From: UMGS1781 sp964389545
Lineage (GTDB): Bacteria > Bacillota > Clostridia > TANB77 > CAG-508
Length of the DNA: 23,941 nt
NCBI GenBank assembly: GCA_964389545.1
Contig: CAYMDN010000019.1
Location: 1-23,941 of the forward strand
Reading direction: 5' to 3'
Part shown: in pieces, positions 9,063 through 16,528 of the stretch
Position numbering within the stretch: position 1 is the stretch's first letter
How the letters are laid out: each line of letters begins with the position of its first letter
Program-made: the position numbers and the translations under genes
Notes under the pieces: model-generated
The model's database searches: none
Told to the model about the DNA's origin: nothing
Seen by the model: only the letters and a program-made list of their open reading frames with translations

Positions 9063-9698
9063 TTCCTTTGCTTGCTTTTCTCTTCATTTCTGCATCTTTT
9101 TTCTTGTCATCTTCCATTTTTACTTGAATCATGGCAATTACCATTGCTTTTTCTCGTCTAGGAAGTGCCTCATATTGGCTTGGCAATAACTTTATTTTAT
9201 GAAAGCAATAGTATGCATAATTTGTATCACTATCGCCCTCTTCAATTAGTTTTTTGCTTGTTCAACCAATTCTTCCATAGAATTAAATCCATTTACTTCT
9301 TGAACCTTTGTTAAATAGTCTTGATATTCTCCTGGTGTTAACATTGTTCTTAGTAATTCTTCGGCATTCATAACTTTATAGCTTTCTTGCAATTTTACAT
9401 TGTTTAAGTCTGGATATACTGTGCATCTTGTTGCTAATTTCGCCATATATTCATTAATATCAGTTTCTGGCTGATACATGTTCTTTTTACCAGGAACTTG
9501 TACCCTTTTTACACATGATTTTCTTATTTTTTCATCCTCTTGGCCAGTAACACAACCTATTTGCCATTCTTCATATTTTTTCTCATCTTTTCCTGTTCTT
9601 TCATTTTTTACCATTGTATAAAATCTTTTTGATGCTACATATTTAACAACATCTTTCTTTTCTGCATTCTCTGCTAAAAAAGCACTAAAATTACTCAT
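9043..9698 (-). CDS. Tail assembly chaperone, -1 frameshift fusion (G-T type)
   Basis: The fusion form is made by a -1 slip at 9249-9255 near the end of the upstream frame. After residue 150 reading continues in a 68-codon frame (CTA at 9249 to TAA at 9043-9045) encoding LIEEGDSDTNYAYYCFHKIK, then ALPRREKAMVIAMIQVK and a basic tail. That segment is the usual T part of Firmicute tail chaperones and has no good start codon of its own. The fusion, about 218 residues, is expected to bind the tape measure while the short form coats it, as for lambda gpG/gpGT. Confidence 0.85.
9246..9698 (-). CDS. xkdN: Tail assembly chaperone, short form (XkdN-like)
   Basis: The 150-residue product has MSNFSAFLAENAEKKDVVKY, a conserved EWQIGCVTGQEDEKIRKSC stretch, and SYKVMNAEELLRTMLTPGEYQDYL, matching the XkdN-like tail chaperone family. 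It lies between the tube and tape-measure genes. The ATG at 9698 is preceded by AAAGAAGGAAATGAATT. It terminates at TAA 9246-9248, directly on the slippery site used for the longer form. In lambda-type systems the short form is made in large excess. Confidence 0.87.
   Translation of the reverse strand: MSNFSAFLAENAEKKDVVKYVASKRFYTMVKNERTGKDEKKYEEWQIGCVTGQEDEKIRKSCVKRVQVPGKKNMYQPETDINEYMAKLATRCTVYPDLNNVKLQESYKVMNAEELLRTMLTPGEYQDYLTKVQEVNGFNSMEELVEQAKN
9249..9255 (-). promoter_or_regulatory. -1 ribosomal slippery heptamer A AAA AAC
   Basis: Frame zero reads GCA AAA AAC TAA. The heptamer A AAA AAC is a textbook -1 slippery sequence and lies one codon before the stop. After slipping, CTA ATT GAA leads straight into the T segment. 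The stem at 9033-9062 is too far away to be the stimulator; no clear nearby stem was identified. Confidence 0.85.
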
Positions 9699-9741
9699 AA
9701 TTCATTTCCTTCTTTCATTTTTATTTTTTTATTATTAAATT

Positions 9742-10215
9742 TTATTGCATACCTGCTAAAAGTGAATATTTTTCTGGAATTTCAAAATCTTCAAATGTAA
9801 AGTCTAAATCCTCATCTAAATACTCTGCATCTGCATCAAATTTAGTTAATAAACCTCCGTCAAGGTTACAGTCTTTTAAAATTACAGTTTGTCTTCCAAC
9901 AGAAGATATAGGATCCTCATTTGTTACTTGAATATCAAAATAAATGTCCTCTCCTGTATTTTTAAATTTTTCTAGTAATTCTCTGAAAATTGAAGTATTA
10001 TAGTGGAAAGTTGCTGAACCTGTTCCACTCCATCCTGTTGATCTATTTCCTTTACCTGTTTTTCCTAAAATAGGAATTTCTGATTTGTTTTTTTCAATAC
10101 TTGCTTCTAATGAAATTGCTTGCATAAAATTATATCTTTTGCCCTCTATTGTTACATAGCATTCTGCTTGACTTCCTGCAATAGAATCTTGGGCTCTCAT
10201 TGTATTATTGTTCAT
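9742..10215 (-). CDS. xkdM: Tail tube protein (XkdM-like)
   Basis: From the ATG at 10215 (site AAAGGAGAATATTTATT) the product is 157 residues: MNNNTMRAQDSIAGSQAECYV, a central IPILGKTGKGNRSTGWSGTG and a C-terminal FEDFEIPEKYSLLAGMQ. This is the XkdM-like inner tube of contractile tails, directly after the sheath gene. A longer frame begins at 10245, but that start overlaps the sheath gene and has no ribosome binding site, so I prefer 10215. The tube protein stacks as hexamers inside the sheath. Confidence 0.92.
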   Translation of the reverse strand: MNNNTMRAQDSIAGSQAECYVTIEGKRYNFMQAISLEASIEKNKSEIPILGKTGKGNRSTGWSGTGSATFHYNTSIFRELLEKFKNTGEDIYFDIQVTNEDPISSVGRQTVILKDCNLDGGLLTKFDADAEYLDEDLDFTFEDFEIPEKYSLLAGMQ

Positions 10216-10234
10216 AATAAATATTCTCCTTTCC

Positions 10235-11530
10235 TTATTCAACAATTATTGTAGTATATAATTTTGTCATTGCATTTACTGGCTGAATTGAACCATTAAC
10301 TACTACTGATTCTTTATCGTTTCCTTGCTCTACTACAATTTCCTCTGAGTTAAAGTTTTCAATAGCTTGCATTTGTGCATATTGATTATAAATTGTAACA
10401 ATATCATTCCATAAAGAAATTCTACCAGCTTCATTATTTGGTATATTTCCTATGTAATTTGTATTAAATATTGTTGCTACATCAATTGCCAATTGATCTA
10501 TAACTCTAATTGTTTGATTATTTTTAAAATCTGGACCTTTATCATTATCTGTAGTTACTAAACTATTTATATCTTTTAATACTCTGATGTCATCTCCAAC
10601 CTTATGCAATATAAAGTTTCCATTATCAATTGAATTTTCTAATTCTGCTTGTGTATATTCTGTTTCTACTGTAAATTCTCCGTCATATACTTTATTAGTA
10701 TTTGATTTATTTATTGCACAACCAGCAATAATACCAGTTACCCAATAAATTAATCCTGTCTCATTTTCAACAGTTCTATTTTTTACATTTACAACACCCT
10801 CATAGTCTGCATCATTATTGTAAATTACTGTTTGAAACTTTACTCCCATTTCATCTCTTAATCTTTTTGTAAATGTAACATATAAATTAGTTATTGAAAC
10901 ATCTTTAGCAATACAACCTAAAGTATTAAAGCTGTATCCCTCTAATTTATCTAAAAATGTTTGATGTGATTCTCCTGTTACCTCACTATTTGTTCCACCT
11001 GTTAAATTTACACCTGCTGTTACTTCCAATGTTGCTGTTTCTATAAAGTCAACAAAATCATTATTTATTAATTCTTTTGCTGTTTTTACAGTTTGTTTAT
11101 CTACTTGTTTTGTTTCTAAATATGTTATAACATCAAATTTTGTTTCATCATCTATATTTTTTTGAATAACTATTCTTATGTCATTTCCTCTTGTCCCTGA
11201 ATGTTTTGCTGTTGCATATTTTGAATTTGCCTTTTCTCCTGTATTTAATCTGAATAAATATAATTTTCTTATATTTCTGAATAAATCTCTTAATCCTTTT
11301 AATTTTTCGCTTGAATAATCATAACCTAATATTTTCATAGTATTTTTATTGAAATCACTTGAAGAAATTTCAACAATTTCGTTATCAACGCCCCAGTCAA
11401 GTTCAACAGCTAATGCTGCAATTCCTCTATCTGAAATTGCTGATGCTGCTCTTGATGCACTTATAAAGTTTATATAAGTACCTGGTAATTTCTTATTTTG
11501 AGATACAAAATTTCCTCCACCTAAAGCCAT
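10235..11530 (-). CDS. xkdK: Contractile tail sheath protein (XkdK-like)
   Basis: The 431-residue protein opens with MALGGGNFVSQNKKLPGTYI, then FISASRAASAISDRGIAALAVELDWG, the characteristic start of XkdK-like sheath proteins. The C-terminus (AMTKLYTTIIVE) is the strand that interlocks with neighbouring subunits in this family. The ATG at 11530 follows the small upstream gene by 1 base and uses GAAAGGTGAATTAAT. It establishes the phage as a myovirus. No anomaly. Confidence 0.95.
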   Translation of the reverse strand: MALGGGNFVSQNKKLPGTYINFISASRAASAISDRGIAALAVELDWGVDNEIVEISSSDFNKNTMKILGYDYSSEKLKGLRDLFRNIRKLYLFRLNTGEKANSKYATAKHSGTRGNDIRIVIQKNIDDETKFDVITYLETKQVDKQTVKTAKELINNDFVDFIETATLEVTAGVNLTGGTNSEVTGESHQTFLDKLEGYSFNTLGCIAKDVSITNLYVTFTKRLRDEMGVKFQTVIYNNDADYEGVVNVKNRTVENETGLIYWVTGIIAGCAINKSNTNKVYDGEFTVETEYTQAELENSIDNGNFILHKVGDDIRVLKDINSLVTTDNDKGPDFKNNQTIRVIDQLAIDVATIFNTNYIGNIPNNEAGRISLWNDIVTIYNQYAQMQAIENFNSEEIVVEQGNDKESVVVNGSIQPVNAMTKLYTTIIVE

Positions 11531-11531
11531 A

Positions 11532-11711
11532 TTAATTCACCTTTCCTTTCATAAATTTATTAATTTCTTTTTCAACCTCTTCGAGTGTATATTGTTTATT
11601 TTCGTCTAGTATTACATTTAAAACATCTACTCTGCTTCTAAATTTTTTGCTTTCAATTATTTGCTGTTTACTGAATTTACTTGATGTTATTTCTTCATTA
11701 TTTTTAGACAT
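11532..11711 (-). CDS. Small conserved phage protein between tail terminator and sheath
   Basis: This 59-residue frame starts with MSKNNEEITSSKFSKQQIIE and ends LEEVEKEINKFMKGKVN. It has a strong site (GAGGAGG, nine bases before the ATG at 11711), overlaps the upstream gene by 8 bases, and stops 1 base before the sheath ATG, so it is well embedded in the operon. It is charged and mostly helical, with no membrane segment. Similar short proteins sit in this slot in other PBSX-like prophages. Its function is unknown; a tail assembly role is inferred from position only. Confidence 0.75.
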   Translation of the reverse strand: MSKNNEEITSSKFSKQQIIESKKFRSRVDVLNVILDENKQYTLEEVEKEINKFMKGKVN

Positions 11712-12141
11712 TATTGTTTACCTCCTCATTTATAAAAATTTTTTTCATCTTTTCTGAATTATCTGTATTTTTATATACAAATGTATTAAAATCGACTAAA
11801 AAAATAAGAATTTTGTTTTCTACTCTAAAACTTTTATCGATACCTCTTAATAAATGATTATCTTCTAACTTTATATATTCCAAATTATATAGTTTTTCTC
11901 CCATTTCGTATAACTCTTCGTCTGTATCATCTTTAGCAAATCCATATATAACAAAACTTTTATTCGAACTATATCTTGGGCCTCTATAATGTTTTTCTTT
12001 ATCATTTATTTCTTTTATGAAAAATGCTGGCTTATTAAAATCCTGTGGTACTTCACTTGTTTCAATATTATAGCTATCTCCAAACAATTCATAAATCTTT
12101 TTTGATATTCCATTGATAACCTTTAAAGTATTATAATCCAT
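11704..12141 (-). CDS. Tail terminator-like protein (DUF6838-like)
   Basis: Starting at the ATG at 12141 (site GGAGGGATGTTTTA) the product is 145 residues. The segments IYELFGDSYNIETSEVPQDF and FNKPAFFIKEIN resemble the family that caps the tail tube and sheath in PBSX-like phages. A start at 12195 is possible but lies deep inside the upstream gene and lacks a ribosome binding site. The preferred start overlaps that gene by 11 bases. Family assignment is moderate. Confidence 0.78.
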   Translation of the reverse strand: MDYNTLKVINGISKKIYELFGDSYNIETSEVPQDFNKPAFFIKEINDKEKHYRGPRYSSNKSFVIYGFAKDDTDEELYEMGEKLYNLEYIKLEDNHLLRGIDKSFRVENKILIFLVDFNTFVYKNTDNSEKMKKIFINEEVNNNV

Positions 12142-12736
12142 TAAAACATCCCTCCAAAAATTTTGATATTTTTTTCTCAAGTATTTTTGGTGCAACCTCT
12201 TCTAAATCTTTTTCTGATATAGTAAGCATAAAAGCACCATCCACCCATGAATTTACAAGTTTTTTTCCTATTGCTGGAACAAATCTCCCAGGCTCTTGCC
12301 TGTGTCCATATTCAACATAACTAGCATAATGAACAGGATTAATAATTTCAACTTGATATATATTATCGTTTTTACTTACTATTAAGGAACTTGCCCATTC
12401 TTTAGCATTTTTGCTGTTACCACTTTCTGCTTCTTGTTCAGTTTGAGAAGTCCATCCTCTTCTTAATGTTCCGCCCTGTCTTACAACTCTTTGCTTTGTT
12501 TTTCCCTTATTCTTTCCTTTTTTATATGTAACTTTGTTTCCATTATCGTCTGTAACATCTTCGTATTGATTTTCTCCTACTGGTGTTCTTTTTATTACCA
12601 TTGCTAATAATCTTGCTGCTAATTCTCTTGCACATTCTTCATTAAATTTTATTATTTCTCCGTCATCTACCATTTTTTGCATATTTTCTTGTAATTTTTT
12701 TAATTGTTTAAAATCACATTTTCCCCATTTTGCCAT
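12131..12736 (-). CDS. xkdI: HK97 gp10-like / XkdI-like head-tail joining protein
   Basis: The 201-residue protein has FNEECARELAARLLAMVIKR followed by TPVGEN, then GGTLRRGWTS, and NPVHYASYVEYGHRQEPGRF. The TPVG, GxLRxG(W) and YA-x-x-V-E-x-GHR motifs are typical of the HK97 gp10/XkdI family of head-tail or minor tail proteins. It lies 6 bases after the preceding gene's stop. An internal basic stretch (NKVTYKKGKNKGKTKQRVVR) is an insertion between the first two motifs. Confidence 0.85.
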   Translation of the reverse strand: MAKWGKCDFKQLKKLQENMQKMVDDGEIIKFNEECARELAARLLAMVIKRTPVGENQYEDVTDDNGNKVTYKKGKNKGKTKQRVVRQGGTLRRGWTSQTEQEAESGNSKNAKEWASSLIVSKNDNIYQVEIINPVHYASYVEYGHRQEPGRFVPAIGKKLVNSWVDGAFMLTISEKDLEEVAPKILEKKISKFLEGCFNGL

Positions 12737-12742
12737 AATTGA

Positions 12743-13129
12743 CTAAGCCCATCCCTCAAATATTTCTAATGATATTTCTTGATGTGTAACAAATATTTGC
12801 GGTTTTCCTGTATTTTTATAAAGTTCTTTTTTTCCTTGATGTTCTATTTCAATTTTAGATCCTGGTCTTATTTCTAATTCTGGAGATATAAATAATAAAA
12901 TTTCTTGTGTTATATTGTTTGTAGTCGAACTTTCTTGACTTGATGTTATATTTCTGTAGGTTAATTTACATGGTCGCTCCTTTAAAGTTATATTTTCTAT
13001 ATACTCATTTATTTTCGTTTTTTCATTTCTTTGTTTCATTCTTTCTGTAACTGTACATAAATCAGTATATTGTGTCTCTGCAATTTTTCTTGCTTTCTTT
13101 TTAGCATTCATTATAATATTATTTATCAA
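12743..13129 (-). CDS. Head-closure-like protein (XkdH position)
   Basis: This protein of about 128 residues contains TQYTDLCTVTERMK and ends KPQIFVTHQEISLEIFEGWA. Its position between the connector-like gene and the gp10-like gene is that of the head-closure (XkdH / minor capsid) protein. Start choice: GAGGTGG at 13142-13136 sits five bases before TTG at 13129, the best-spaced start. GTG at 13138 lies within the ribosome binding site itself, and ATG at 13111 is too far downstream. I call TTG. Family call is based on position and size more than motifs. Confidence 0.7.
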   Translation of the reverse strand: MINNIIMNAKKKARKIAETQYTDLCTVTERMKQRNEKTKINEYIENITLKERPCKLTYRNITSSQESSTTNNITQEILLFISPELEIRPGSKIEIEHQGKKELYKNTGKPQIFVTHQEISLEIFEGWA

Positions 13130-13131
13130 TG

Positions 13132-13590
13132 TTACCACCTCATTTTTCTATGTCTGTATAAATCAGCTTTGTACTTTTCCCTTAATAAATTAGTATCAAA
13201 CTCAATAGTTCCTGTATTATATCGAATTCCATTAATATCAACAGATTTTCCTTTTTCGTAGAATTCAACTTTCTCATTCCCTTGTGAAATAGCTTTTATT
13301 TCTCCTATTGTTTCATTTTGACTTTCTTCTGTCATATCTGTTTTTTTACCTAATTCATCATATTTATTTAAGTACCAATAATCTTTAATCATATTTATCC
13401 ATGTTGCATATAATTCTTTTACAACAAATTCCTGATGAGTTACATCTAAAATAATAATCATAGTATCAAAAAGAGCATATTCTAATACATCTTGATTATC
13501 CTCTGAAATAGATAATTCTTTTTTTAATCTAGTCATCAATAAATCAATATCTATATTACTTTTTGCCTTAACCTCATTTAGAATATTCAT
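13132..13590 (-). CDS. Head-tail connector-type protein (unrecognised family)
   Basis: This protein of about 152 residues begins MNILNEVKAKSNIDIDLLMT and ends YKADLYRHRKMRW. It is acidic and helical at the N-terminus and more strand-like at the C-terminus (VEFYEKGKSVDINGIRYNTG). Size and place, between the SAP-like gene and the head-closure gene, fit a gp6/gp15-type adaptor, but I do not recognise a specific family. ATG at 13590 has AGGTGG five bases upstream. A GTG at 13599, directly after the upstream TAG, is the alternative start. It overlaps the following gene's ribosome binding site. Confidence 0.72.
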   Translation of the reverse strand: MNILNEVKAKSNIDIDLLMTRLKKELSISEDNQDVLEYALFDTMIIILDVTHQEFVVKELYATWINMIKDYWYLNKYDELGKKTDMTEESQNETIGEIKAISQGNEKVEFYEKGKSVDINGIRYNTGTIEFDTNLLREKYKADLYRHRKMRW

Positions 13591-13599
13591 TTTTTCCAC

Positions 13600-14019
13600 C
13601 TACTCTCCTGTTGGATTTTGTGGCTCTCCTGCACCTGCTTGCTCTATTTCTGTAATTTTAGCAATTAATGTTTCTTTTTTCATATTATGAGCATTTTTTA
13701 TATCCATTGCTTTTGCTTTTTCTCTTAATTGCTTTAATTCCTCATCATCTTCAACTGTATTTTTTTCTGGATTTTCTGGCTCTTTATTATAGTTATCAAC
13801 AAATTCTTGTGCCTTTTGCGTTATTTCATTTATATCAATATTTTCATCTTTAACTATAATTTCTATTGTTCTATCTGTTGTTTCTTTTATATCTTCTAAT
13901 ATTTCCAGATATTCTTTATTGGCTTGAAATTCATCATCTGAAATAGTTTGCTGTTCGCCTTTATAATGGAATTCTCCATTTAACTTTACTCCAACATCTT
14001 TGACTTGAACTCTTTTCAT
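13600..14019 (-). CDS. Small head protein with C-terminal SAP/HeH-like domain
   Basis: In this 139-residue protein, residues 1-45 (MKRVQVKDVGVKLNGEFHYKGE, then ISDDEF) resemble a short beta module common in phage head-gene neighbourhoods. Residues about 95-125 (LREKAKAMDIKNAHNMKKET) fit a SAP/HeH helix-extended-helix motif, often DNA-binding. The linker is acidic and Pro/Glu/Asn-rich. The ATG uses TAGGAGGGAATATAA. It follows the capsid terminator, so its expression depends on readthrough or processing. Exact role unknown. Confidence 0.75.
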   Translation of the reverse strand: MKRVQVKDVGVKLNGEFHYKGEQQTISDDEFQANKEYLEILEDIKETTDRTIEIIVKDENIDINEITQKAQEFVDNYNKEPENPEKNTVEDDEELKQLREKAKAMDIKNAHNMKKETLIAKITEIEQAGAGEPQNPTGE

Positions 14020-14041
14020 TTATATTCCCTCCTAAAATAAA

Positions 14042-14072
14042 TTAAAAAGGCAAAGTTTTATTTCTTTGCCTT
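14042..14072 (-). terminator. Rho-independent terminator after the major capsid gene
   Basis: A perfect 9-base stem (AAGGCAAAG / CTTTGCCTT) with an 8-base loop begins at the capsid stop codon and runs into TTTTT then AAT on the minus strand. Partial termination here would make capsid mRNA more abundant than the joining and tail genes downstream. Confidence 0.8.
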
Positions 14073-15087
14073 AATTTAAGCTAATTTTTGCTTGAAATAC
14101 CTCGTTTGAATATGGGAAACTTGGTAATGCTGTTGCAACAGCTTTTTCCCATGTACTTACTGGGTCTTTGTCCTCTTCATATATCATTGCTAATATTTTT
14201 CCAACTTGTCTTATATCAACAGAAGGATCTCTTTGTAGTCTGATTTCCTCTGCTGTTGGACCATATAATGTTTCTCCTAATTTTCCATCTGGGAACATAA
14301 CAAAAGCATTTTCTGGGAAGTATCTTAATACATCTTCTGTTCCGTCTTCTTTAACTTTTCTATATACTTCATCATAAGTATATATTTTTGGTAATTGTAA
14401 ACTTTCTAAATAATTATTTAATTCTCCTAAACTTGCAATTCTTGTAGTATCTTTTCCAAATAAAGCATTTACTACATTTTTATTTGAAAGGATTTTTGCT
14501 AATACAGTATTTGATGTCAAAACTCTTTTAGGTTTTACTGTCATTTTGTTATACCATGAAAGCATATCATTAATAGGATTTGAAGTTGCTCCCCAATCCA
14601 CATTTGCAACTTTATGCTCTGATGGAACACCATAGTCAATAACAGCATCTAAACCGTTTTCATCTAATGTTACTGTACCATTTGATAAAATTTCCATTCT
14701 CATAAGTTCTACTCTAGCTCTAACACCTTGAACTAATGTATCAATATCGTCATAAACTTCTTGCATTAATTCTTCTTTTTCTGCATCGTTTCTTGGGGCT
14801 TCTAATGCAATTATTTCCTCTTCGCTTAATGGTAATTTTCTTTTTATTAATGCTAATTCAATAGCCATTTTTTGTGCTTTTCTTTGACCAATTTCTGATT
14901 CTGTATCAAATCCATGCACACTTGCAATAACTGGTGTTTTACTTTTATTTACGATCATGTCAAATTTTAATGACCTTTTTTTAACTTCTGGGAATAACTC
15001 CTCCCCTAGCATTTTTGGATAAACTCTATCCTTTTGATAATTTAATATTTCTTTTTGATTAAAAAGTTCTAATACACTTTTTCCCAT
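14071..15087 (-). CDS. Major capsid protein (phage_cap_E family-like)
   Basis: The 338-residue protein has MGKSVLELFNQKEILNYQKD and LGEELFPEVKKRSLKFDMIV, then KTPVIASVHGFDTESEIGQR, the pattern of the capsid-E family (lambda gpE-like, HK97 fold). The late segment PDGKLGETLYGPTAEE followed by the DPVSTWEKAVATALPSFPY end also fits. Length matches the family. It lies after scaffold and decoration-like genes and before head-tail joining genes. The ATG has AAGGAGGAATTTTATT. Terminators flank it on both sides, suggesting separate dosage control. Confidence 0.93.
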   Translation of the reverse strand: MGKSVLELFNQKEILNYQKDRVYPKMLGEELFPEVKKRSLKFDMIVNKSKTPVIASVHGFDTESEIGQRKAQKMAIELALIKRKLPLSEEEIIALEAPRNDAEKEELMQEVYDDIDTLVQGVRARVELMRMEILSNGTVTLDENGLDAVIDYGVPSEHKVANVDWGATSNPINDMLSWYNKMTVKPKRVLTSNTVLAKILSNKNVVNALFGKDTTRIASLGELNNYLESLQLPKIYTYDEVYRKVKEDGTEDVLRYFPENAFVMFPDGKLGETLYGPTAEEIRLQRDPSVDIRQVGKILAMIYEEDKDPVSTWEKAVATALPSFPYSNEVFQAKISLN

Positions 15088-15111
15088 AATAAAATTCCTC
15101 CTTATTTTTTC

Positions 15112-15137
15112 ATAAAAAATAGATAGCTTTAACTATC
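15112..15137 (-). terminator. Probable terminator between decoration-like and major capsid genes
   Basis: On the minus strand GATAGT-TAAA-GCTATC (6 pairs including one G-U) is followed by TATTTTTTATG. The stem is short, so leaky termination or an mRNA processing signal is likely. Confidence 0.45.
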
Positions 15138-15155
15138 ACTCTAATTAATAAATTT

Positions 15156-15533
15156 TTATGTTGTTTCGTTTTCTGTTTCGCTTTCTGTTTTATCTTCTAC
15201 TACTTTCTTTTGATTTTCATATGCATCTTTGAAATGAATACCTGGCATTGTTGCTTTGTCTGCATCTTCAATTTTCTTTGGTAGTCTGGCTTCTAATACC
15301 CATCCTTCATACATTACTGCACCTGCTTGTGGTCCTTCTGTTACATCAACATCATTAAATAATAGACCAATAGCAACACCATTTTTGTTTTTATAAACAG
15401 TTCCTGCTTTTACAATTTTTCTTCCTTTAGCATCTGCTGTAACTCCCTCATCACTAATTTGTCTTGTATAGTTATGATATTTTGCTGATGCTAAGAAATT
15501 AACTTCTTTTACCTCTTCATTTTTTACAAACAT
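15156..15533 (-). CDS. Head decoration-like protein
   Basis: This 125-residue protein has VNFLASAKYHNYTRQISDEG, then a glycine-containing core (IVKAGTVYKNKNGVAIGLLF, then NDVDVTEGPQAGAVMYEGWV) and an acidic tail. The position between scaffold and capsid, the size, and the pattern of one short beta domain match capsid decoration proteins of this phage group (functionally like lambda gpD). The ATG has TTAGGAGGTAAAAATT. Family recognition is moderate. Confidence 0.75.
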   Translation of the reverse strand: MFVKNEEVKEVNFLASAKYHNYTRQISDEGVTADAKGRKIVKAGTVYKNKNGVAIGLLFNDVDVTEGPQAGAVMYEGWVLEARLPKKIEDADKATMPGIHFKDAYENQKKVVEDKTESETENETT

Positions 15534-15552
15534 AATTTTTACCTCCTAAAAT

Positions 15553-16161
15553 TTATTTAAAAAATTCACTTTTTTCTGCCTTATCCTCGGCATTGTTTCT
15601 TTTGGCGAAGTTTGAACCTGTACTAATTTCTGCTCCTCCGTCTCCTTTTCCTCCATTTCCCTCTGGCTCTGTTGGTGGATTTCCATCTACCTGAGTTTCA
15701 AAGAAATGCGGTATTTCTTTTTTGTAAGGCTCTATTTGTTCTTTAGCGCCTATCAATGACTTTTTGTCCTCTGATATTTTGATTTTTTCTCTATCAAGAA
15801 ATGAAATAAATGCTTGTCTTGTTTTTTCATCTTTTCTTACTTTTGCATCATTTAAAACTGTATTTAAAAGATTTTCGTAAATATAATCTTCTTGCTCTTT
15901 CTTGCTATTTGTTTCAATTTCTTTGATTTTTTGTTCGTACTCTTCTTTGCTTATTGTGTTTTTTTGCAAATCATTGTATGCTTTTTCTTTGTCTTCTTTT
16001 TCTTTTGTAATTACCTTTTTGTCATTTTCTAGTTGTAGATTTGTAGCTTTTAGAGTTGCATTTTCTTCTTGTAATGCTTTTAAGTCTTTTCCATTTTCTC
16101 CCATTACAAAATTTATTTGCTCCTCTGTTAAGCCTTGAGCTTTTAAATCATCTGTTTTCAT
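15553..16161 (-). CDS. Capsid scaffolding protein (GP20-like)
   Basis: This 202-residue protein has MKTDDLKAQGLTEEQINFVM, a long coiled coil at residues 28-90 (LKALQEENATLKATNLQLEN) and a glycine-rich linker before a charged C-terminus. This is the phage minor structural protein GP20 / scaffold pattern: it templates capsid assembly and is then removed. The ATG has GAAAGGAGCATAT. It is the first gene after the structured leader at 16162-16348, so it and the decoration and capsid genes may form a separately promoted unit. Confidence 0.88.
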   Translation of the reverse strand: MKTDDLKAQGLTEEQINFVMGENGKDLKALQEENATLKATNLQLENDKKVITKEKEDKEKAYNDLQKNTISKEEYEQKIKEIETNSKKEQEDYIYENLLNTVLNDAKVRKDEKTRQAFISFLDREKIKISEDKKSLIGAKEQIEPYKKEIPHFFETQVDGNPPTEPEGNGGKGDGGAEISTGSNFAKRNNAEDKAEKSEFFK

Positions 16162-16216
16162 ATATGCTCCTTTCTTTTACACCAATACTTCATAATAATT
16201 GATAAATAGGCTTTTT

Positions 16217-16237
16217 AAGGAAGTCGCCAACTCCCTT
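16217..16237 (-). other. RNA hairpin in the scaffold-gene leader
   Basis: On the minus strand AAGGGAGT-TGGCG-ACTTCCTT forms 8 pairs (one G-U) with a 5-base loop. It lies 55 bases before the scaffold ATG. There is no T-run after it, so it is more likely an mRNA-stability or regulatory hairpin than a terminator. Confidence 0.5.
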
Positions 16238-16262
16238 TATCGAATCATTATTTCATTGACAT

Positions 16263-16293
16263 AGTGATAATTATTCAGGTCTATCACTTGACC
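16263..16293 (-). ncRNA. Predicted H-type pseudoknot in the scaffold-gene leader
   Basis: On the minus strand stem 1 is GGTC (16293-16290) with GACC (16281-16278). Between them AGTGATA (16288-16282) pairs perfectly with TATCACT (16269-16263) as stem 2. Loop 1 is one base and loop 3 is eight bases (TGAATAAT), the classical H-type geometry. No known riboswitch family was recognised. A promoter-like site would start transcription at or next to the first base of stem 1. Confidence 0.45.
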
Positions 16294-16298
16294 AAATT

Positions 16299-16326
16299 TT
16301 TATATAAAAAAATAGACACCTGTTAA
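16299..16326 (-). promoter_or_regulatory. Possible sigma-70-type promoter for the scaffold/capsid unit
   Basis: TTAACA (16326-16321) and TATAAA (16304-16299) are separated by 16 bases, each one mismatch from consensus. The expected start is near 16293-16291. In DNA this AT-rich, chance matches are common, but the position in the only long gap of the operon and just upstream of a structured leader supports it. The -35 box is also the loop of the terminator. Confidence 0.35.
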
Positions 16327-16333
16327 GATGCCT
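16306..16333 (-). terminator. Rho-independent terminator after the MuF/small-gene pair
   Basis: AGGCATC (16333-16327) pairs with GGTGTCT (16320-16314) through 7 pairs (two G-U) with loop TTAACA, followed by A and seven T on the minus strand. It lies 15 bases after the stop of the 59-residue gene. Confidence 0.65.
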
Positions 16334-16348
16334 AAATTTAATAACTAT

Positions 16349-16528
16349 TTATTTTTTTCTTGGATCATTATGTGTTTCTGCTCTATGCTGACTACCTAAC
16401 TTATTATAATGTTCTAATGCTTTCTGAGATAATTTATCAGTAGATGTAATCCAATATTTATTTACTATTTTTCTAAAATCATTCAAATTATTAGTAGCTA
16501 ACAATTCTTTTTCTATTTCTTCATCCAT
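16349..16528 (-). CDS. 59-residue protein coupled to the MuF gene; possible immunity partner
   Basis: ATG at 16528 has AAAGGAGCTTATAG upstream and overlaps the MuF stop by 8 bases. The stop TAA is at 16349-16351. The product begins MDEEIEKELLATNNLNDF and ends HRAETHNDPRKK. It has an acidic N-terminus, a helical middle (LSQKALEHYNKL) and a basic C-terminus, with no signal or membrane segment. I do not recognise the family. Its place directly after a MuF protein with a toxin-like C-terminus suggests an immunity protein, but it could be a small head protein. It is followed by a terminator, closing this transcription unit. Confidence 0.65.
   Translation of the reverse strand: MDEEIEKELLATNNLNDFRKIVNKYWITSTDKLSQKALEHYNKLGSQHRAETHNDPRKK

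Noticed and set aside
16263..16293. Type III toxin-antitoxin RNA
   Set aside because: Only one pseudoknot copy is present, with no tandem repeats and no adjacent ToxN-like endoribonuclease gene.
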